Source: Dactylellina haptotyla
Taxonomy: Eukaryota; Ascomycota; Orbiliomycetes; Orbiliales; Orbiliaceae
DNA: 64,000 nt
Assembly: GCA_031310005.1 (NCBI GenBank)
Contig: CM062382.1
Location: 1,302,001 to 1,366,000, forward strand
Reading direction: 5' to 3'
The notes below the pieces were generated by a model that searched no databases, was not told the origin of the DNA, and was given only the letters and a program-made list of their open reading frames with translations. Of the stretch, positions 58,837 through 64,000 are shown piece by piece. The position numbers and the translations under genes are program-made. Each line of letters starts with the position of its first letter. Positions within the stretch are counted from its first letter, which is position 1.

Positions 58837-59376
58837 ATGACGGGCAGGGATATCGACGGTGGCTTCTTTACATACAAAGAACCCCAGGAAAACCAAGGCA
58901 TCCCCTTCGCATACTTCATGTGGTGCGGACTTGCTGTGTTTACCTCTTGCATGTTCATTATCACCTTGTTGTTCGCCTGGGACCTCTCATTATTCGCACT
59001 GCCATGGATATTTTTCTCCATCACCTACTATTTCCGCGAGCCGATCCGCTACCGGACCGTACCATTTGTACCCGCTCGCTCCATTTACACCAAGGCAGGC
59101 GGGAAAGGGAACGTATTGGAAGGGCCCGGTTGGAAAACAGACGATGGACTTGAGGGGCATCCTCCCGCGCAGTCTCTCAATCACCAAGTCAACCGTTACG
59201 AATCCGGTTATCACCGCAACGAAAATTACAAAGGAGGTTATGCCTATGGGACAGTGGAGCCACCACGAATTCCAGATCCAGACGCGGGGAATGGATTAGC
59301 ACATTCCAATTTCACCCAGGATGCTATAGAGGCTGCTGATAGAGAAGATTGGTACCGGGATGATGTTGGCAATTAA
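58837..59376 (+). CDS. Small two-helix membrane protein
   Basis: Single exon of 179 residues, ATG at 58837. Two adjacent hydrophobic helices lie at about residues 24-45 (FAYFMWCGLAVFTSCMFIIT) and 48-66 (WDLSLFALPWIFFSITYYF), followed by a basic patch REPIRYR that would face the cytosol. The remaining 110 residues are hydrophilic, rich in Gly, Asn, Tyr, Asp and His. No signal peptide precedes the first helix. I do not recognise the family. Codon use is like the confirmed genes, which supports coding. Confidence 0.65.
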   Translation: MTGRDIDGGFFTYKEPQENQGIPFAYFMWCGLAVFTSCMFIITLLFAWDLSLFALPWIFFSITYYFREPIRYRTVPFVPARSIYTKAGGKGNVLEGPGWKTDDGLEGHPPAQSLNHQVNRYESGYHRNENYKGGYAYGTVEPPRIPDPDAGNGLAHSNFTQDAIEAADREDWYRDDVGN

Positions 59377-59578
59377 ATACGGCCGGTCGGTTTGAAGATC
59401 TACCCGTGGATACAGACTTCACGAAATTAGACAGAAGTGTTATAACTGGTTCTACTGATGCTAAATTCTTGGTTGGGGATACGTTATAGATACTTACGAT
59501 ATATCTGTAGCTTTAGAATGAATGAAAACAGCGTTCCACATATAGGGGTTGTTGGCAATATTTATGTTTATTTACATT

Positions 59579-61507
59579 TCAAGCTGAGAAAAGTTTTTCA
59601 ATGACTTCCTTGCACACTTGGACGTTGACTTTGCCGCTTGTTGCCTTCATCAAGTTCCCAATAAAGAAGTTCTTCAAATTCGGTTTCTTCTTAGACCTGA
59701 CTAGCTCGGCCTTGTCTGGATACTCCGCGATAATATCAGAAGCAATTTTTATTAATTCGCTGTCCTCTCCTGATGTAGACTCAGTAGCAAGATCGTGTTC
59801 CACCATTACTTCTGCGACCGTAATCTTTGGATTCTTCGAGTCAATCAAGATATCAAGAACTTGCTTAGCATTTGCTGCCGTGAGAGACCCGTCTTGTAGA
59901 TTGTAGAGTAAATCAGCCATCTGGGTGGCTCTAATGGGGTTATCGGACCAGGCAATAAAACTAGAGGACAATCGACCACCGAGCTCGTGAAGCGTCCAGT
60001 TTCCAACTAGTTTGCCGAGATGTTTCGATGCCGATTTGGACCCCAACCTCTTTGATAAGTTATCGTATATTCCCTTATAGTAATTCACCCGTGCACCGTC
60101 ATCCAGATCCACCATGGTTCGTGCATCCTTGAGCGTGAGGCTGAATGGCTCGTTCATCAACTCGGTTAAAATCTGGTCGGGAAGGGGAGGTAAGGTTGAT
60201 TTGATGTGCTCAATAAGCGACTAACACTGCTTAGTATCACTATACCAATCTCCTAAACTAAACATGCAACACCTACCTCGTCAATAATCAAAGGTGCTAG
60301 CTCAGCGTCGGGCATATACCGATAATCCACTTCACCTTCTTTGTCACGCAATTTTTTCGATTGGCCTTTCACGGCATCCCAGCCTCTAGTCTCGCCTTCA
60401 ACTTCACCTCCGTTTTCTCTAACTGATATCTGACGTTTCACTTCGGCATCGATACTCTCTTGTACGGCTTTAATGCTGTTAAGATTCTTGATTTCAACCC
60501 GTTGGCCGAGCCCGGGAACTCCCTTCTGCTGTATGGAAACATTAACATCACATCTTATACCTCCTTTCTCCATGCCATCTACTGCAGCATTCGACGCTTT
60601 TAAGATACTTTGTATCTTTCGAAGACAGGCAGCAGCATGTTTGGAAGATTTCAGACTTGGGGTTGTTATGATCTCCACCAAGGCCGAGCCTGCCCTGTTG
60701 TAGTCAATGAGCGTTCGAGATGGGGTACCAGGGGATGTCGATGGTTGGAATATTGATTTCGCAGTATCCTGTTCCATCTGCACCTGTTTTATCCCAATCT
60801 CAACTGATTCCGACATCCCAAGGCCATCCAGTTCGTTCAATACCAGTCTCCCATCCGACGCGAACGGATGATAGAACTGAGTGATCTGGTAACCGTTTGG
60901 TTGATCCTTGTAGAAGTAGTGTTTCCGATCGAAGGTGCTACGACGGTTTATGCGACATTCGAGGGCGACAGCAGCTCTAAGGGCGGGTAAGATGGTGGGG
61001 AGAGTGAGTTTCTAGGTTATCAAACCTCTCAGTTCAGTTCTCGTTCTGCCTGAAGGCGACGATAAGGAGGCGGATATGACACAGACAGGTTGTATACCGG
61101 GTATCGCAGCATCAAAAGGTGCCACGCGGCTGTTTGGGGGCGCATTGAATGATGTAGCAGCATCTATGGCGAACAGTCAGTGTTTTGACGTAAACCCCCA
61201 AATATAGTCTTTTCTAGCTGTGCCCACAAGAGAATAGTTTTCGCTTTGCGTTAAGCTGGGCGTGAATCTCCAACCCGACTGTGACTTCCCATTTTCGGTC
61301 CGTGCCCTTCGACTCAGAGCCCTTCTTTCGCTCCGAGGTCTGATTCGCGAAAGCCAAGGTGGCGGCGGCGGGTAAGGCAGGAGATGTTTCGGTCGCCGAA
61401 GTCAGCGACCTTGCGGCCCGATTGAAACAGGACTGACAGATCCAATGACTCGGAGACCTCGGTTTCAAGGGACGGGTGCCCCGGAGAGCGGGAATGGCGG
61501 GTGGCAT
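59579..61507 (-). CDS. PET112: Mitochondrial aspartyl/glutamyl-tRNA amidotransferase subunit B (GatB)
   Basis: Transfers the amide that turns Glu-tRNA(Gln) into Gln-tRNA(Gln) in mitochondria, as part of the GatFAB or GatCAB complex. Four exons: 61507-61228, 61163-61087, 61011-60277 and 60220-59579, giving 577 residues. The N-terminus to about residue 70 is a basic presequence. Family motifs follow in order: [20 protein letters not shown], then [18 protein letters not shown], then [20 protein letters not shown], then [31 protein letters not shown] and [12 protein letters not shown]. The C-terminal helical GatB/YqeY tail is complete ([16 protein letters not shown]). The donor of intron 2 (GTCTGT) is unusual but is the only one that keeps the frame and motif spacing. 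An ATG at 61507 was preferred because the upstream open frame is low-complexity Arg-rich. Confidence 0.94.
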
Positions 61508-62933
61508 TCTCCCACGCGATGCGATGTGGATGCCGTGGACGTTGAAACATTTGCAGCAGCGGAAAAATGTTTCTCGGCGGGCGTGTGCTCGTGTGTTGCG
61601 GCGCCGTCGTCGGTCAACCACACGCAACGCAGAGCGAGACGGCCTCCTCCTCCTCCTCCTCTCAAAGATGGCGGCCGGGAGTGGAATCCGCGGGCTGGCC
61701 CCTCCGCAGGATCTTGTTCCGAGGATGTTCTTCCGCTCGCGGGTGCTACGGGAGAACGAAGTACCCAAAGTCGACGGTACAACATGCAACATCCACGGCC
61801 TCGCGAGATATGCGTCCTGATCTTTGATATCATCAGCTCCTCCAACGAAGCTTTCCCATCTGCAGCAAGACCCCTGCGTCAATTACCAGACCCAGTCATG
61901 TCCTGTCCCGCAATTTCCATAGCAAAATGCCATCGCCAAATGGATCCGACCACCATTCGGCCACCATTCAGCCAAACAAACTTTTTCAGCAAGCTGCACA
62001 GCTCAGGGAAGGAACCCTGGCGATGTTGCCCAAAGGACACCACAATGCTGCAGAGTGCTCTTTCGATGTACACATTCGGCCGTCGATCGCTCGATTTAGC
62101 CAAACCAAGATGCATGTTTTCCATTTTGGATGGGAAGAACGGCCCATCCTTACCACGATAAGCCTGCGCTGACAAGGGCGTATCCCAAATGAGATGTGCG
62201 TTTGTCCTTCGCCCGGCCAGAAGTGGAATGGACATGTCTCACATGGTGTCCCAAGACCTCCAATTTCTTGAGCTTGGGTGCATCAATCGACCTCTCTGGC
62301 GCTCTCCGGAGTGTCAAATGACGGAGAGAATGGCCGGCATGTCCAATCAGGCTACCTGGAATCATCTCCCAGCATGCATTAGTTCGCAGAAGGTACCAAC
62401 GGTCCGGGATGCTGGTACTTGTACTTATCCTGACCACGTACGTTTTTCTGGCGAGGAAGATGAGGAGGAGGAGGAGCACAGGAGAAAGGGTGCCTTAATA
62501 TCAACGATCGATCGCTAGTGGAATTTAGTTCATTTGGTTACTTTTGCTCCTGGATTGAAGGCTTAATTTTCCTGGGATTCTTATATAACCCAATCTGCAA
62601 CGCCTCCCGTTGTCGTTCCGTTTCGTTTATACGTTTCCAGGAGGTTGTTTCAGCATCTCACAGCGAATCTTCAAACCCACCAAAAATACTTCAGAATAAT
62701 CAATCAGACACAGGCACAAAACAAAACAACTAAAGAGGATTTCAACAGCACCATTTCCTGTTGATATTCTTCTCAAACTTAATTTTATTTTATCTGTTTT
62801 ATTCTATCTTATCGGTCCTTTTTTTTTTTTTTTTTGGTGGTGGTTTACTCCTTTCTAGAATTGGTCCCCCCAACCTTGGTACTGGTACTACCACGCGGAT
62901 CCACCACATACGCCATCGACGATATATAAATAT
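61508..62933. promoter_or_regulatory. Divergent promoter region of GatB and AhpC/TSA-like genes
   Basis: Short overlapping open frames on both strands show no recognisable domain. A long poly-T run lies at 62820-62836 and GATATATAAATATATG directly precedes the plus-strand start at 62934, so the true start of that gene may be further downstream. Confidence 0.45.
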
Positions 62934-63898
62934 ATGTCCTCGAACCGATCTTTCCATAGCATCCTTGTAAGATCATCGACAAGCCTTCGCCAAGGGAGGG
63001 AATTAAAATCTTCCAAGAACCCGAAAAACATGGCCATCGCAGCTCCTAGGAGATCGAAGGAGGTTCCTCCGGAGAAGCCTATGCTCCCAAGCGCTTCCAA
63101 TGGACTACCTCCATCTCCGTCACACTTACCCTCACAATCGGAATGGGAAAGCGCGCAGCAGTTATATGTCCAGGATTCCGATGGTATATCACATAAATTC
63201 GGCTCCCTCATACAACCAGATAGTGAAACGGATACCGTGGTCGTTCTGTTCGGTGAGTCCTATATTTTCTCACCTCGTAGTAGCTTCGCACGGTGTACTT
63301 ACCCGACCTTTTTATTCTAGTCCGGCATTTTTATTGTGGACTATGTCAGAATTATATCGAATCACTATCGCCATCGATCACACCGGAAACTCTTAAGGAC
63401 CATAAAACCCGTCTGATAATAATAGGCTGTGGGGGACATGGGATGATTAAGCAATATGCTGAAGACTTAAAAACACCGTTTCCGGTATATACGGACCACA
63501 CAAGAGCAATATATAGAGCATTTGGTATGGGCAGAACACTACAAGGACCGGCTAAAAAGCCAGCATACGTTCGGACTAGTGTCGTTGAGATGGGATTAAA
63601 GGCTTTCAAGCACGTGGTCAAAAGTGCTATGCAAGGTGGCGCTTTGTGGGATGCTGGTGATATGAGCCAGGTTGGTGGAGAGTGGTTTGTAAGGAATGGA
63701 AATCTTGAGTGGGGGCATAGGATGCCGGATACCGCGGGCCACATGAGCGCCGAGGAGATCTGGGATGTTGTGAAATTCAGGAGCGACAAAACTAGCGAGA
63801 CGCAAATCAGTCAAGGCGTCATCCGGGCGGGCACAATGGAGAAGCACGGTGCACTTGAACCGGCTGCAGTTGGAGGCGCGACGTGTGGTTGTAGCTAG
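62934..63898 (+). CDS. AhpC/TSA-type thioredoxin-fold protein (AAED1/PRXL2-like)
   Basis: Two exons, 62934-63252 and 63321-63898, give 298 residues. The donor is GTGAGT and the acceptor is TTCTAG. The thioredoxin-like core starts at TDTVVVLFVRHFYCGLCQNY, where CxxC is the expected redox site. It continues LIIIGCGGHGMIKQYAEDL, FPVYTDHTRAIYRAFGM and VKSAMQGGALWDAGDMSQVG with GEWFV, the pattern of the AhpC-TSA_2 family. Family members are thought to reduce peroxides or act as redox sensors. The C-terminus ends CGCS. The N-terminus is basic and Ser-rich, which may be a presequence. An ATG at 63030 (MAIAAPRRSK) is an alternative start, given the TATA-like sequence that abuts 62934. Confidence 0.85.
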
Positions 63899-64000
63899 TT
63901 TGCTTGGACAATATAGAGGTTTCATGCGCATGGCAGCTCGCCCCGAGGCATCTCGTAAACCGTGCTATGGACCATTACTTAATATATTTAATTAGTCAAT

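Noticed and set aside
1-64000. Search for transposons, virus copies and CRISPR arrays
   Set aside because: No reverse transcriptase, integrase, transposase or capsid-like frame, no long terminal repeats and no regularly spaced repeats were seen by eye.

Overview
This window is nuclear DNA of a filamentous ascomycete (Pezizomycotina). Genes sit on both strands and carry short introns of about 55-200 nt with GTRNGT donors, CTRAY branch sites and YAG acceptors. Encoded proteins are typical of moulds: an ApsB-type microtubule-organising protein, a DUF6594 protein, an HNH nuclease-like protein and a GPI-anchored Cys-rich wall protein. I see no rRNA, no convincing tRNA, no CRISPR array and no transposon or virus copy. 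Exon joins were checked by reading frame. Protein identities rest on recognised motifs, not on a database search.

Layout. 0-1.4 kb: the 5' part of an HNH nuclease-like gene running off the left edge. 3.6-7.0 kb: arginase (+), convergent with an RMND1/DUF155-type mitochondrial protein (-). 8.4-12.8 kb: three secreted or surface products on the plus strand (GPI-anchored Cys-rich protein, small repetitive secreted protein, histidine acid phosphatase with a probable one-base frameshift in a G run). 13.8-16.1 kb: a PEX11-type peroxin (+) converging on a SANT/Myb-like acidic nuclear protein (-). 16.5-31.9 kb: two very large coiled-coil genes in tandem on the minus strand, separated by 5.3 kb without convincing coding sequence; the second has a CM1/centrosomin motif and is an apsB/mto1-type gamma-tubulin recruiter. 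34.0-38.1 kb: a 1338-residue protein with a PB1 OPCA-like motif, an amphipathic repeat, a Pro/His-rich segment, a candidate LIR and a C-terminal UBA. 38.6-39.6 kb: an SR-rich FHA protein of the SNIP1/Pml1 type. 45.8-51.1 kb: a DUF6594 protein whose model needs a 1.36-kb intron. 53.9-59.4 kb: two convergent four-helix membrane proteins, an orphan hydrophobic ORF and a two-helix membrane protein. 59.6-61.5 kb: mitochondrial GatB. 62.9-63.9 kb: an AhpC/TSA-type thioredoxin-fold protein.

The genes do not form a metabolic cluster. Most are housekeeping or cytoskeletal genes, with the secreted trio as the only accessory-looking stretch. The most interesting candidate for undescribed biology is the 34-38 kb gene, whose order of parts (PB1-like, amphipathic helix, LIR-like, UBA) recalls p62/NBR1 selective-autophagy receptors although it has neither a ZZ nor an FW domain.
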